A stretch of 64,000 nt of DNA from Rhineura floridana (GCF_030035675.1 NC_084484.1:183495434-183559433); one strand, 5' to 3'. Shown: positions 19,601 to 30,532, counted from the stretch's first letter. The notes: a model not told the origin generated them from the sequence alone. Numbers and translations: made by a program.

Positions 19601-22579
19601 TATACATCTTCCGTGGCCCAGCCTTAGAATACCCCAAAGCTTCCTAAACACAGTCTTATATATCCTAAGACTTCCAGCTTGCAAGCGTAGGATTTCCTAC
19701 TGGGCAAAATATATATCAGCTTCTTATTTATAAAGTCTGTAGCCCTTAAGGCTCTGTAGAAAGACTTGGAAGTATTTGGGAGAAATCCTGCAGCTGCAGC
19801 TGCCATGCTCAGCTCTTTGCCCCTAACAGAAGCAGAGTTGCTTGTTCTGCAGAGTTTAAAACTGGTCACAAGTTTCAGTTTCACTTCACTGCCTTAAGTC
19901 ACTTTCTAGCCTCCACTCCTTCTAAGCCCATGCCAGCTTTTGGCAATGTGCAAACCCGAGGCTCACCACTGCTGGTGCACATGACACAACACCACCATGG
20001 TTTGTCCAGCTGGTCTTGGCAAACCAGATCCTGTCCCTGGCGGGTTTAGACAGGCCCTTACGCACCAGGTGTCAGGAGCCTCTCCCAGCCCTACCTGAGA
20101 GATGCCATTGGGGACTGAGCCTGGGACCTTCCCCAGCCCTGCAACACATTCACAGCCAAGCTGTCCATCTGGGTTTCAGCTGAAAGGCCGTGGGGTCTGG
20201 AAGCGAGGCTACCACGTGGTCCTCAGTCCTGGCCCCTTCCCCTCTCCAGGAATGAGCCCCGGAGGACGCCAGCCCACTTACACTCCGAGCCCTTGGTGTA
20301 GAACTGCTTCACCGAGTCGTACAGCCCGATGCGGACGGAGGCAAAGCTCATCTGGCGCTGCAGGCCGGCCACCAGCCCGTTGTAGAGGCTCTTGGGCCCT
20401 TCATTCCTCACCATCGTGGCCATGGTGCCAAAGACCCCTCTGTACTGCGCCGCCCGGGCCGAGGCAGCCAAATGCTTCTCTCCTTGGATCTGCTCGGGAG
20501 AGGAAAGGGAGGAGAGCAGGGAGGGAGATGGGATGAAGAGGCTTTAGGATGAATTGGAGCCCTGAGTGACTGAACTCAGGAGCGGCGCTGGCACCTGGTG
20601 TCGAGGGCAGCTGCCAGGGCCACCGTGCCTTGGAAGGGCCCAGTGCTAATAATGCCTGGCTTTGGCCCTCCTTTGTTGCTGAACAGGTAACCAGGCTGCT
20701 TTTCTAGCCACCCATTTCCCACAATGCCCCTGACCTAGCATCTTTCCGGGGCATTGTGGGTAATAAGAAGGGTGGCTAGGCACAGCTGCTTGAAGCCACT
20801 TGGGAGTGTTGTTGTTGCTGACAGAGCTGACTGAGGGGGAAAGGGGCCCACCACTCTGCACAGGACTTTTCTCAAAGCTTGAGCTGGCCCTCCTTGCGCT
20901 GGAGGGCAATCTAGGTTCCATCCCCAGGAGAGTGGAGGAGGAATATACCTCCCCTCTTCTCCACGGCTGGCCCAAGACAATATGGCTGCTCAGGTAAAGC
21001 ACAAGATGGCGCTCTCTCCCCCATACCATACACAGAATCCAACTGAACTGGCAGCTGACCATACAGCATATTCAGCTCTGTCCTCCAACAGGTCAGGGAA
21101 GGTTTGCAAAAGGTTAAGATTATCTTTGCCACACAGCCTCCTAAACCTGCTTGTCCCAGTTACTCTCATCAAAGCTCCTCCTCTTCCCAATTATGGTGCG
21201 GAGAGGCCATAATTTAGAAACTGTTATCAGATCTACTGACGATCAGATTTACTATTTCCTCAAAGACTGCTCAATCAAAGGGTTCAAAAGCCTGGGGAGG
21301 TGATGCAAACCAAGCAGGCTCTAGCAGCTGGTTAGTCACTCTCTAGGTCAGAGTTCATCATCATCACTGTTTATTTGTATGCCACCTTTCCATAGTATTT
21401 TACGCACAAGGCGGCTCACAACATGAACAGGAAAAAAGTTACACAATTCACTGTAAGAAATAAATTCAAATGGTCAATAAAAAAAATCTTACAAAACATA
21501 CAATAAATTGATACATCCTTAAAATTCCTAATAAAATCCAACAATAAAATACAGGAGCATAATCCCAGTAACAGCAAAACAAAAAACCGACCATCAGAAA
21601 GTAAACTTTTACCCAAACAGAAGCCCCTAAACAACACCCCACAGTCAAGGTGGTTTCTGGCATCTTCAGGTAGTGATACCTTTTGTAGCTGCAGTCAGTG
21701 AAGGCCCCGCCCTTCCAGGCCAGGTGGGAAGAGGCCAGCAAGCAGGGAGAGGGTCTTGCAGCCAAGAGAGTTGCTGTTTATTCCAATTGTTTGTTTTCTG
21801 CACTGATAGACTCAACACAGCAAGAGCCCTGCTGGATCAAACCAAAGTCTAGCATCCGGCTGCCAGCAACGTTCCCGCTCTCTTCTCAAAGACACGCGTG
21901 AAATCACGATAGCGAATCTGTAACTTCTGTGGCTGCTGCTCAGTGTGCACATTCACATCAATCCCCTGAGAAATATCTGATGCTCCAGGGAAACAGGTGA
22001 ATGAGAAGCGTTTCTGCCAAACCTTTATCCCCAAGAGATACAATGGCCTTCTTCACATATTTTTCCTACAAGGCGCCAGTGTATAGCACTCAGGTGAACT
22101 TTACACGCAACGTTTGTTTTGGTAGGTGTCTGTTGTTCCCATCACTGACATCAAATTGTCTGTTGAACTTCGACTGCTGGATTAGAGGGCTGCAGAGATG
22201 CTAGTAACTTAACCCATTCACTTGCAAGGTTACATGCAACGCTCTGGCAGGGCCCCTAGCACAGGCCTGCACCAGGAAGGGAAAACTGTAAGTTGTACTT
22301 AAGGGGACAACGGATACACTTAATTCACTGTGCATGAAAGTAACGAGGAAGCAACAAGGCAAGCATGCGTGGTCACACGCACACGCCGTGTGTAGACCTG
22401 TGTGAGGAAAGACATGGAAAGCAACCTTCAGGCTTACATCTACAGGGGCTCACCTGCAATCTGACTTTTGCTGTGTCCAAGGGAAAGGTGATCAGGTCTG
22501 CAATGCAGGCAGCTGTGCCAGCTCCAACAAACTTCACAGTGGCTGTGGGAGGGACATCAGTGGGCTTGAATCCAACCAT
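13509..22579 (-). CDS. UCP2: UCP2, mitochondrial uncoupling protein 2, six coding exons, 308 aa
   Basis: UCP2 is a carrier of the inner mitochondrial membrane. Mammalian UCP2 is linked to proton leak and C4-metabolite export and is inhibited by purine nucleotides. Coding exons, in transcript order, are 22454-22579, 20282-20489, 18323-18517, 17262-17363, 14937-15117 and 13509-13623. They sum to 927 nt (308 codons plus stop), against 309 aa in human. The three carrier signatures are visible at FPLDTAK (Pro33), QPTDVVK (Pro135) and SPVDVVK (Pro233). Arginines equivalent to the nucleotide-binding trio are R87, R184 and R278. It is assigned to UCP2 rather than UCP3 from [11 protein letters not shown], the AVAVAQPTD stretch and GRRYQ, and from its place next to DNAJB13. 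The C-terminus reads GSWEAPC, where mammals have SREAPF. All splice sites are GT-AG with phases 0,1,1,1,2. Confidence 0.97.
14122..14145 (+). repeat. AAT microsatellite
   Basis: About seven AAT/TAA units lie in the last UCP2 intron, just left of a hAT MITE. Confidence 0.9.
14167..14283. mobile_element. 117-bp fully palindromic hAT-type MITE, copy 1
   Basis: CAGAGCTTGGAAAAGTTACT at the left end is mirrored by AGTAACTTTTCCAAGCTCTG at the right, and the arms stay complementary almost to the centre. The same element occurs at 48532-48637 and 58147-58263. No exact target duplication is seen here. Confidence 0.85.
14937..15117 (-). CDS. UCP2: UCP2 coding exon 5
   Basis: The 181-nt exon encodes [20 protein letters not shown], then [20 protein letters not shown] and [10 protein letters not shown]. 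It contains the third carrier signature. Donor GTAAGC and acceptor TTTGCAG flank it. Confidence 0.96.
15262..15475 (-). mobile_element. Sauria-type SINE, reverse orientation
   Basis: The minus strand shows head GTGTAGTGATTAAGGTGCTG, B-box-like GGGTTCGAATCCCC, and a BovB-like tail (TAAGTCGGGATCAACTTGAA). It is intronic in UCP2. Confidence 0.82.
15862..16165 (+). mobile_element. CR1 LINE 3' end with ATTCTATG-type terminal repeats
   Basis: The plus frame reads [19 protein letters not shown], a CR1 ORF2 end. The 3' terminus CGATTCTACGATTCTATGAT shows the short direct repeats typical of CR1. A sister copy lies at 50076-50440. Confidence 0.85.
16300..16515 (+). mobile_element. tRNA-derived SINE with L2-like GGGATA tail
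   Basis: The head ends in GGGTTCAAATCCCC and the core has GACCTTGGGCCAGTCACTGC. The 3' half is TGTTGTGAGGATAAAATGGA and AGGTGGGATACAAATG. This tail differs from the BovB-tailed SINEs, although the head is shared. Confidence 0.8.
16640..16860 (-). mobile_element. L2 LINE 3' tail
   Basis: The reverse complement of the L2 3' UTR contains TTCCTCCCAGAAGGAGCCCA and ends in A-rich sequence matching the copy at 3195-3450. Confidence 0.8.
17075..17220. mobile_element. MITE fragment related to the element at 48734
   Basis: ACTTCCCCCAAAGAACTCTG, AAACTACAGTTCCCATGATT and TGCTTTAAATGTATGGTATG match internal parts of the 294-bp element at 48734-49027. The outer ends are worn. Confidence 0.6.
17262..17363 (-). 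CDS. UCP2: UCP2 coding exon 4
   Basis: The 102-nt exon encodes (G)[17 protein letters not shown] and then [16 protein letters not shown]. It contains R184. Its donor is GTGGGA rather than GTAAG or GTGAG, a weaker site. Confidence 0.96.
18323..18517 (-). CDS. UCP2: UCP2 coding exon 3
   Basis: The 195-nt exon encodes [40 protein letters not shown] and [12 protein letters not shown]. It contains the second carrier signature. The donor is GTTGGT, again a weak consensus. Confidence 0.96.
18738..19487. mobile_element. hAT-like element with an L2 tail inserted in it
   Basis: The left end AGGGGTGGGGACACTTTTTG is mirrored by GAGGTTCTCCACCTG at the right. Similar left ends occur at 63889 and, in part, at 55215. 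A plus-strand L2 3' tail (about 18800-19012) interrupts it. Confidence 0.65.
18800..19012 (+). mobile_element. L2 LINE 3' tail nested in a hAT-like element
   Basis: TCTTTCAACAAGCCTTTTAA starts a T-rich L2 3' UTR that ends in GGAGGAAGGGCAGGATG and AATAAATAAATAA. Confidence 0.8.
20060..20145 (-). mobile_element. tRNA-derived SINE fragment
   Basis: CCCAGCCCTACCTGAGAGAT and GGGGACTGAGCCTGGGACCT are the reverse complement of the middle of the tRNA-derived SINE family. Confidence 0.65.
20282..20489 (-). CDS. UCP2: UCP2 coding exon 2
   Basis: The 208-nt exon encodes [20 protein letters not shown], then [20 protein letters not shown] and [20 protein letters not shown]. It is 3 nt shorter than the UCP3 counterpart. 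R87, in GLQRQMS, corresponds to a nucleotide-binding arginine. The donor GTAAGT splits a Tyr codon. Confidence 0.96.
20704..20779. repeat. Imperfect inverted repeat, about 28-bp arms
   Basis: CTAGCCACCC and CCCACAATGCCCC on the left are mirrored by GGGGCATTGTGGG and GGGTGGCTAG on the right, with a spacer of roughly 16 bp. It is probably a small MITE remnant in a UCP2 intron. Confidence 0.65.
21360..21560 (-). mobile_element. LINE 3' tail, L2-like
   Basis: TTTGTATGCCACCTTTCCAT and GGCGGCTCACAACATGAACA, followed by A-rich sequence, have the layout of an inverted LINE 3' UTR. The family is uncertain. Confidence 0.45.
22454..22579 (-). CDS. UCP2: UCP2 coding exon 1 with start codon
   Basis: The exon starts at about 22588 after the acceptor CTTGCAG, and the ATG is at 22579-22577. 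It encodes [20 protein letters not shown], then [20 protein letters not shown] and LQ (42 codons), ending in phase 0 at the donor GTGAGC. It contains the first carrier signature. The start is fixed by the universally conserved MVG of UCP2/UCP3. Confidence 0.97.
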
Positions 22580-23109
22580 TCTGATCAGCTGCAAGCTGGT
22601 TGTATGGAGATGAAGGAAGCAGCAAGGAACACTGCTGGGTGCTGATGTAGCAAATAGACAAGACCAACAAACTCTGCCCCTGTCTGGGAAGAAGAAGAAA
22701 ACCCCTCCTTACAATCCAGATATAAAATATGGAATAATGTCTTTGGTCTATCAAGAATATCCACCCTACAGATGGGAAAGCCATGGATTACCCATCTGGG
22801 TCTACACATCATGACACCCCAAAAGTCACAGAACCAGCAGTCTCTGCTGCAGAGACATCATTAACCTCAAGGCCTCCTGACACATCTACACAGCCATAAA
22901 CCTGGGCTTGCCTGCACTGCTCCTTGTCTTTATACCGCTTCTGCATTTTATTTTACTTTTCAGTGAAAGCTGCCCCAAGAACTCTGGTTGTGGGGCAGGC
23001 TCCTCTTGGCTGCTGCTAGGCAGACAGTAGCAAGAAAATGGAAATCAGAAGGAATGGTTCCACTTAACGTGGCAATATGCTTTACGGGAAAAAGAGTCAG
23101 AGCAAATAT

Positions 23110-23445
23110 TTTTATTTTTATTTTATTTTATTTTATTACATTTTTAGACCGCCCTATAGCAATAAGCTCCCAGGGCGGTGCACAGCATAATAAAACAGGT
23201 TAAAATACAAAAACACAATAAAACATAATTAAAAATTTTCAATTTTAAATTCAAATTTTAAAATTTTTAAAATGCCTGGGCGAAGAGATAGGTCTTTACC
23301 TGGCGCCGAAAAGATAGCAAAGAAGGCGCCAGGCGTATCTCATCAGGGAGGGCGTTCCATAGTTCGGGGGCCACCACTGAGAAGGCCCTAGCTCTAGTTA
23401 TCGTTCTCCGTGCCTCCCTATGCGTTGGCATAGCACCAAGACAAG
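23110..23445 (-). mobile_element. L2-like LINE, second subfamily, 3' end
   Basis: The minus frame reads ARAFSVVAPELWNALPDEIR, then SLLSFRRQVKTYLF, an L2-type ORF2 C-terminus. The A-rich tail lies at the left. A relative is at 38170-38635. Confidence 0.8.
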
Positions 23446-24431
23446 ACAATGCGGAGGATGACTTTTATGGCCAATGGTATGGGCTCATGCAATGGGCCAA
23501 AACCGGATCAAACAGATCTTCGGCTCCAATTGCTTATAGAACTTTATAGAGAAACTTGCTGGGCTGAGATGCACGCACACAAACAAATCATCTTGAACCT
23601 TACAAACTTTACCCATTACAGGAGAGAGAAAAAGAAAAAAACCTATTTGTCATGTATCACAAATTCACAGGATTATGTCACACCATGGATGGTTGTTGTT
23701 GTTAATGTTAATACTGCAAAAGCAAATTAAAAGATTTTTTCTAAAGGAATCAATAAATAGGGGAGTAGGAGACCTTCAGATGGCAGAACGAGTGGGAGAG
23801 AACGTCACAGAAAAGGATTAATAAACTACTCTGTGCTGCTTTTAACTAATTGTAATTGGTTTTTCAACGTATTTCTTAATTTAAAATAATAACATTTGGA
23901 CAGTACTGAGCTGGATGAACCAATGGTCTGACTTGGTATAAGACAGATCCCTATGTTCCACTGCGTTCAGTTCTGGTAGTGAAAACGAGTCCTCAGGCTC
24001 AGGATATCCTTAGGGGCACCCTGTGCTTTCAGTCTTTTGCACTTGACTCTGGCTGGGAAACATCATGGGGGTCTAGGAAAAACCCAAAGTCAATTACACA
24101 AGCATGGCATCTGATCTTCTCTGATCCCAAGAAGGTGACTTTGGTTCCTGTCATTGCATTGTCCAGAAATAACTGAAAGTGGGCGAGTACTTGCAGGTCC
24201 TGGACTCCTACTGATGACTAAGGCATTGAAATCAATGGGCCAGGACCAGGGCTGCTTGTTTTGAGTGTCCCTACTTCCTCCTGCTGGGGCTAGACAACAG
24301 TGTTCCGCTTCTCACATTTTCAAGTTTTGCTTAGTTGAAGGCTGTTGCCCTAACAACATGTGTCAAAAAATAGCCTCAACTTCCTTCTGACTGGGCTGGT
24401 GCCTAAGCAACTGACAAAAGATATCAAGGTT

Positions 24432-25990
24432 TACGAACATAAGGACATAAGAAGAGCCTGCTGGATCAGGCCAGTGGCCCATCTAGTCCAGCATCCTGTT
24501 CTCACAGTGGCCAACCAGGTGCCTGGGGGAAGCCCGCAAGCAGGACCCGAGTGCAAGAACACTCTCCCCTCCTGAGGCTTCCAGCAACTGGTTTTCAGAA
24601 GCATGCTGCCTCTGACTAGGGTGGCAGAGCACAGCCATCATGGCTAGTAGCCATTGATAGCCCTGTCCTCCATGAATTTGTCTAATCTTCTTTTAAAGCC
24701 ATCCAAGCTGGTGGCCATTACTGCATCTTGTGGGAGCAAATTCCATAGTTTAACTATGCGCTGAGTAAAGAAGTACTTCCTTTTGTCTGTCCTGAATCTT
24801 CTAACATTCAGCTTCTTTGAATGTCCACGAGTTCTAGTATTATGAGAGAGGGAGAAGAACTTTTCTCTATCCACTTTCTCAATGCCATGCATAATTTTAT
24901 ACACTTCTATCACGTCTCCTCTGACCCGCCTTTTCTCTAAACTAAAAAGCCCCAAATGCTGCAACCTTTCCTCGTAAGGGAGTCGCTCCATCCCCTTGAT
25001 CATTCTGGTTGCCCTCTTCTGAACCTTTTCCAACTCTATAATATCCTTTTTGAGATGAGGCGACCAGAACTGTACACAGTATTCCAAATGCGGCCGCACC
25101 ATAGATTTATACAACGGCATTATGATATCGGCTGTTTTATTTTCAATACCTTTCCTAATTATCGCTAGCATGGAATTTGCCTTTTTCACAGCTGCCGCAC
25201 ACTGGGTCGACATTTTCATCGTGCTGTCCACTACAACCCCGAGGTCTCTCTCCTGGTCGGTCACCGCCAATTCAGACCCCATGAGCGTATATGTGAAATT
25301 CAGATTTTTTGCTCCAATATGCATAATTTTACACTTGTTGATATTGAATTGCATTTGCCATTTTTCCGCCCATTCACTCAGTTTGGAGAGGTCTTTTTGG
25401 AGCTCTTCGCAATCCCTTTTTGTTTTAACAATCCTGAACAATTTAGTGTCGTCAGCAAACTTGGCCACTTCACTGCTCACTCCTAATTCTAGGTCATTAA
25501 TGAACAAGTTGAAAAGTACAGGTCCCAATACCGATCCTTGAGGGACTCCACTTTCTACAGCCCTCCATTGGGAGAACTGTCCATTTATTCCTACTCTCTG
25601 CTTTCTGCTTCTTAACCAATTCCTTATCCACAAGAGGACCTCTCCTCTTATTCCATGACTGCTAAGCTTCCTCAGAAGCCTTTGGTGAGGTACCTTGTCA
25701 AACGCTTTTTGAAAGTCTAAGTACACTATGTCCACCGGATCACCTCTATCTATATGCTTGTTGACACTCTCAAAGAATTCTAATAGGTTACTGAGACAGG
25801 ACTTTCCCTTGCAGAAGCCATGCTGGCTCTGCTTCAGCAAGGCTTGTTCTTCTATGTGCTTAGTTAATCTAGCTTTAATCATACTTTCTACCAGTTTTCC
25901 AGGGACAGAAGTTAAGCTAACTGGCCTGTAATTTCCGGGATCCCCTCTGGATCCCTTTTTGAAGATTGGCGTTACATTTGCCACTTTCCA
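24432..25990 (-). mobile_element. CR1 LINE, 5' truncated, with intact 446-codon reverse transcriptase frame
   Basis: The frame 25984-24644 is open for 446 codons. It shows reverse transcriptase blocks in order: NYRPVSLTSVPGK (residues 19-30), VYLDFQKAFDKVPH (87-100), SGVPQGSVLGPVLFN (145-159) and FADD (176-179, the catalytic pair). A thumb/C-terminal region follows, ending EDRAINGY. The 3' UTR runs to about 24432 with CTGGATCAGGCCAGTGGCCC (read on plus). The endonuclease domain is missing because of 5' truncation near 25990. Lack of stops suggests a fairly young insertion. It lies in UCP2's upstream, probably first, intron. Confidence 0.9.
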
Positions 25991-26159
25991 GTTTGCAGAT
26001 GATCTTTTGGGTGGGTGGGGGTGGAGAGCAAAAGAAAATAATCTGGATTTATTTTTTTAAAGTGTATGATGTTCAAGCAGCCACCAGACACATGCACAGC
26101 AATAGGGGATTCCGGTTTGGTTTTAAGTGACTGGAAGAAATTCCACTTTAAAGTGAAAG

Positions 26160-26740
26160 CCAGTGCAGAATGCAGCAGCTCAACCACTCACTGGGGTAGA
26201 ATATCACCAGCATGTTACGCTGCTGTTGAAAGAATTGCACTGGCTGCCCATTACCTGCCAGGTTAAGTTCAGGTTCTGGCGTACAAAGCCCTATACAGCT
26301 CGGGACCAGGATACCTGAAGGACTGTCTCACCCCTTATATACCCAGCCGATCACTGCGCTCTGCAGGTGAGGGCCTCCTGCAGATACCATCTTATCAAGG
26401 AGGTAAACATAGGAAGCGGACCTTTAGTGTAGTGGCACCTATCCTGTGGAATTCCCTCCCCTTAAATATTAGACATTATTAAATATTGTTATCTTTTTGG
26501 AGTCTACTGAAGACTTTCCTCTTTCAACAAGCCTTTTAAGTTGAGACCTATCCCAGTCTGCGCCTGTGTTGGAATTGCCGTTTTAGATGTTTCTAAAGCT
26601 TTTTTTTAAAAAGATATTTTAAAAAATGTTTTGTTTTATATATTTCAAAGTCTGTTTTTAAGATGTTTTAGAGTTTTTTAGTGTTGTTTGCTGCCCTGGG
26701 CTCCTATCCGGAGCAAGAGTGAGATATAATTTAAAATAAA
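26160..26740 (+). mobile_element. L2 LINE 3' end
   Basis: AAGAATTGCACTGGCTGCCC and GGGACCAGGATACCTGAAGG match the L2 copy at 2497. The C-terminal coding part is degraded and is followed by the T-rich 3' UTR and GGCTCCTATCCGGAGCAAGA. Confidence 0.8.
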
Positions 26741-26744
26741 TATC

Positions 26745-27000
26745 CAATCAATCACTGCACTCTGCAGGTGAGGGCCTCCTGCAGATACCATCTCATCAGG
26801 AGGTCCGTTCTGTACAGCATTGGACCTAGGCCTTTAGGGTGGTGGTCCTAACCCTTTTGGAATGTCCTTCTATCACCTATCAGACAGGCACTGTCTCTAT
26901 TGTCTTTTCAGCACCTGTTGAAAACTTTCCTCTTTCAACAAGCCTTCTAAGTGGAGGGGTTTTTTTTAATCCCAGTCTGTTTCTGTATTGGATTTGAAAT
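26745..27000 (+). mobile_element. Second partial L2 copy in tandem
   Basis: It restarts at TCACTGCACTCTGCAGGTGA, the same point as inside the copy at 26160-26740, and continues to TCTTTCAACAAGCCTTCTAA. Confidence 0.75.
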
Positions 27001-27011
27001 TTATTTTTATA

Positions 27012-27222
27012 CAGTACGGCCCCGCTTATACGGCGGGTTAGGGACCAGGCCCCCGCTGTAAAGCAGAAATCGCCATAAAGCGGAACCCCATTGATTATAA
27101 TGGGGCGCGTCGTGCGAAAATGCTGTGAAAATGCTGCAAAATCGCAAAAACGGCTTTAAAATGGGGAACTTCCCGCCGCCGCATTAGCGGAATGCGAAGC
27201 ACTGGTAAGCAGGGCCCTACTG
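27012..27222. mobile_element. 211-bp Tigger/pogo-like MITE
   Basis: The ends CAGTACGGCCC and GGGCCCTACTG form an imperfect terminal inverted repeat flanked by TA on both sides. The interior, with CGCTTATACGGCGGG and CCATAAAGCGGAACCCC, is typical of non-autonomous Tigger elements. No coding capacity is seen. Confidence 0.75.
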
Positions 27223-27527
27223 TATATGCAATTGCTTAATATATGTGTTTATTTGATTGGGAAATCACTTCACAATGCTTCATAAGAAGTGATTAATAAA
27301 CGAACTAAAATGATAATAATAATTTAAGTTGCTGAAGGGAAAGCGCCATCACAGTCCAGCCTACCTCACAGGGTTGTTAGCGTTATGCCTGTGTGTGTTG
27401 CATTAATAATCATTGGACACATCACTGCTTTGGTTTTCCTTGGTTGGTTCTGAACTAACATGCACAGAGACAGCACAAGTTCAGAATGGGTTGAATTTGG
27501 ACATAAGGCTAAGCCAAAGCAATCTTT

Positions 27528-27618
27528 GCCAACCTGGTGACCTTCAGCTGTAATGGTTGGGGCTGATGGGAGTTCTAGTTCAAAACATATGGAGGGCACC
27601 AGGTTGGAAAAGACTGGC
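27528..27618. mobile_element. Palindromic MITE (CTCCAGATGTTTTG family)
   Basis: GCCAACCTGGTGACCTTCAG and its mirror GGAGGGCACCAGGTTGGAA bracket GGCTGATGGGAGTTCTAGTT. Confidence 0.75.
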
Positions 27619-27929
27619 TTAGTGACACAAAAACAAGCCTAGTCTCCCCCTGCACTCACATACTACCCACAATCCTCTCCTCTGATGTAGCCACAAGAAG
27701 ACTGGAAGCTTCCAGGTCAAATTAACAATAGTTTAGGACGTCATCCACACCCTAAACTTTGGTTAATCATATGGTTTTCTGAAACAAGACAGCTTCATAA
27801 ATGACAGTTTAGAAGTGGCTCGTTTCAAACAAGTCATAATTAAGATTAACCACGATTTGTCAGGTGAGGATGACACAACAAGCTGCAGTTAATCTAAAGC
27901 AGAAGCAAAAGCTTCCAGACGCTTCCACA

Positions 27930-28330
27930 GGAGCACAAGAGTAGCCTTGCTGGATCAGGCCAAGGGCCCACCTAGTCCAGCATCTTGTTCTCACAGTGGC
28001 CAACACTATACTCCAAAGGGAAGCCCATAACCAGGACTTGAGTTCACCTCTCTCTACTTGTGATTACTAGCAACTGATATTCAGAGGCATACTGCATCCT
28101 ACAGCGGAGGTAAAACATAGCCATTATGGCTAATTGCCATTGATAGCCATTATCCTCCATGAATTTGTCCACACTAGTTTTAAAGCTGTCAAGACTGGTG
28201 GCCATCACTACATCTTACGGTAGAAAATACCATAGCTTAACTATGTCTTGTATAAGGAAGTTCTTACTTTTTACTGCCTGAAGCATTTCCTGAATCGCCC
28301 AGTACTGGAAGATCCTAGGTTCTAGTTGTT
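27930..28330 (-). mobile_element. CR1 LINE 3' end, diverged
   Basis: Reading on the minus strand, the end of the CR1 coding part (MEDNGYQWQLAIM-like, degraded) is followed by the 3' UTR. The plus strand shows GCTGGATCAGGCCAAGGGCC and CCTCCATGAATTTGTCCACA. Confidence 0.75.
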
Positions 28331-30110
28331 ATGAGAAAGGAAGAAAAATGTCTCTGTCCTAGTGATCGCACTGAAGAGAAGGGGTGTGGAGAAGCCCACA
28401 AGTCTAGAGAGAAGCCAGGGTCATCCTCGTAATGCTAAACTATGGTTTACACCTAAACCAGCACAATGCCACTGTGCACTCCTGAGGACACAAATACTAC
28501 TAGACAGAGAGTAATTGAAGAGGCTCCGTTCCCTAAGAACACTGGGACAGACAAGAAACTTTGTCCTAATGATCTTCTTGCACAGATCTGAAAATCTGAT
28601 ACGAGACATCCTCTGCAGATAATACAGGTAAGACTCAAGTCCACCAGGGTTAAGAGAGCCATGCCAGAATCCTGCCTTAAAATGATGCAATCACAGCCCA
28701 GTTCCTAGCATGTCGTAGAGGCTTCTGTTGCAGCTGCTCTAAACTTTATCAAAGATCCGTCGCCATGGAAAATGTCCGAGGGTTATCTATTCGCTGCTCA
28801 AACCGAGTCAGCAATAACCAGAACTGAGCTGAGTCACACATTTCACGTGGGAAGCAGGAAAAGCTCTCCTATATAGTTTCACAGCTTCCTCACTGAGCAG
28901 ACTACAACAGAGACGCTCCTTGGTACCAAATGCAATCTATTATTTATCCATTTATCTGGGCCAGTCAGCATGTGTCATTTACCAGAACTCCTCTATGCAT
29001 CAGTCCCATCAGAGAGAGAAAAAAATTATATATAAATTTTTTAAAAAGCTTCGGAGGAGGTTTTTGTTCAACATTATCAAGGTGGAAGATGGGAAGGCAG
29101 CACCCAATCCAATGCAGCGAGTGCAAAGATTTATGCTTGCACAACATAACTTTCCTAGTCTCCTCCCCACGCCCTTCCCAAACCTGCTCCAGAGGGTTGG
29201 GGAACGTCCAGAAAAGATTTAGGGGGCACACGAGGGGGGAGGAGTTCTGTTGCACAAGCATATCTCCTTGCGACAGTGGAATGAGTGACTGGGCACTACA
29301 CTCAGGATTCTCTCCCCAAATCTCAGGACCCCCCAGACCACACCCCTCACCAGTCCTGCTCTGTGGCCCCTCAGCTGCTTTTGCCTGACTGAACTGCATC
29401 CTTGACCTGTGATCACGCACCCTGCTGGCCCGCACACAGAGAGAGATGTGTGTGTTTACAGGTAGAAAACCCTGGCTTTTGCACAGCACACGGCACCAGC
29501 TTTCTCCCAGCCCCATGCTGTGGCACCCGTACGACCTTAAAGAGAGTTTGCCGTTATGATTATCTTGCAGTACACTCGACCACAGCCTTCGCCACCCTGG
29601 TGACGCCTTCCAAGAGTGTTGGACTACAATTCCAAAACAATTCCCTGTGGTCCCATCAGCCGCAGCATCGTGTGGCCATGCTGGCTGGGGAGATGGAAGT
29701 TGAGGGCCAAACCACCTGCAGGGCTCCAGACTGGCAAATGCTGCTCTGTGAGGTATACCAGCACCATGGATTTGAATAACATACACTCGCCAGGAACTGC
29801 AGCAAATCGATACCTGCTGTTTGATCAGTGCAGGAAGAACAGGGTTTGGTGGGCGGGGGGTGTATCTTCAGCAATGGGTACTCTGACTCCACCCCCAAAA
29901 GATTTATTTTCATACAACTACCTCTGCAGCGCATTTTCCTGCAGAGATGGCTTAACATTTCAACCACTGCAAAACAAGGCTTTGGGCATTATTGCTTGTT
30001 TAGTACCGAGGGAGGATTTGTTAATTCCTAAAGTTTTCAGAGTTTTGCTGAGATCATGGGAATCTGGCCTCACAGGAACTGGCTAGAAGAAAACTGGTTT
30101 AATTATCATA
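28330..30110. other. Largely repeat-poor UCP2 intron or upstream sequence
   Basis: The block includes a compact stretch at 28730-28930 with motif clusters (see findings) and a diverged palindromic MITE near 29600-29720. I found no exon with convincing splice sites and coding content. A non-coding UCP2 exon 2, known in mammals, could lie here but was not identified. Confidence 0.4.
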
Positions 30111-30125
30111 GCCAGAGATCACATC

Positions 30126-30495
30126 CGTGGGTGTAGTCGTCCAGGGTCTCGGGGGATCTTAGACTCATTATTTTTTTTAGGAGCAGGGTCCCAATGTCTC
30201 CAGCATCCTTCGAGGCAATCAGCATGACAGGGGAGTGTTAGCCACTGGAGAGAGTCTTCTTATATGCTTCCTTAATTTTTCCTGCTGATTGGAACCAATC
30301 AGAGTGAAAGGTGAGTCAGCCACTGAGAAGACTCTTCTCAGTAGCTAACACTCTCCTCTTTCCTGATTATTGGCTCCTAGGGATGGCTATTCTGATCTCA
30401 TTCTCAACCCCACAGCAAAAAAAAGGTGGGGAGGGGGCATGGCTGTGACTAACATGAAGGGACCCTGCATTTCTGAATTTACCACTATGCCACTG
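30126..30495. mobile_element. 370-bp hAT-type element with 8-bp target duplication
   Basis: The left end CGTGGGTGTAGT and right end ACTATGCCACTG are near-inverted repeats, flanked by ATCACATC at 30118-30125 and 30496-30503. The interior holds a fold-back: GCCACTGGAGAGAGTCTTCT against GAGAAGACTCTTCTCAGTAG. Relatives lie at 55585-55852 and 58109-58634. Confidence 0.8.
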
Positions 30496-30532
30496 ATCAC
30501 ATCAATATGGTGAAATACCACTATAAACAGTG

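Noticed and set aside
28965-29786. 273-codon minus-strand open frame
   Set aside because: Composition is not gene-like, it covers a MITE arm, and no domain or splice context supports it.
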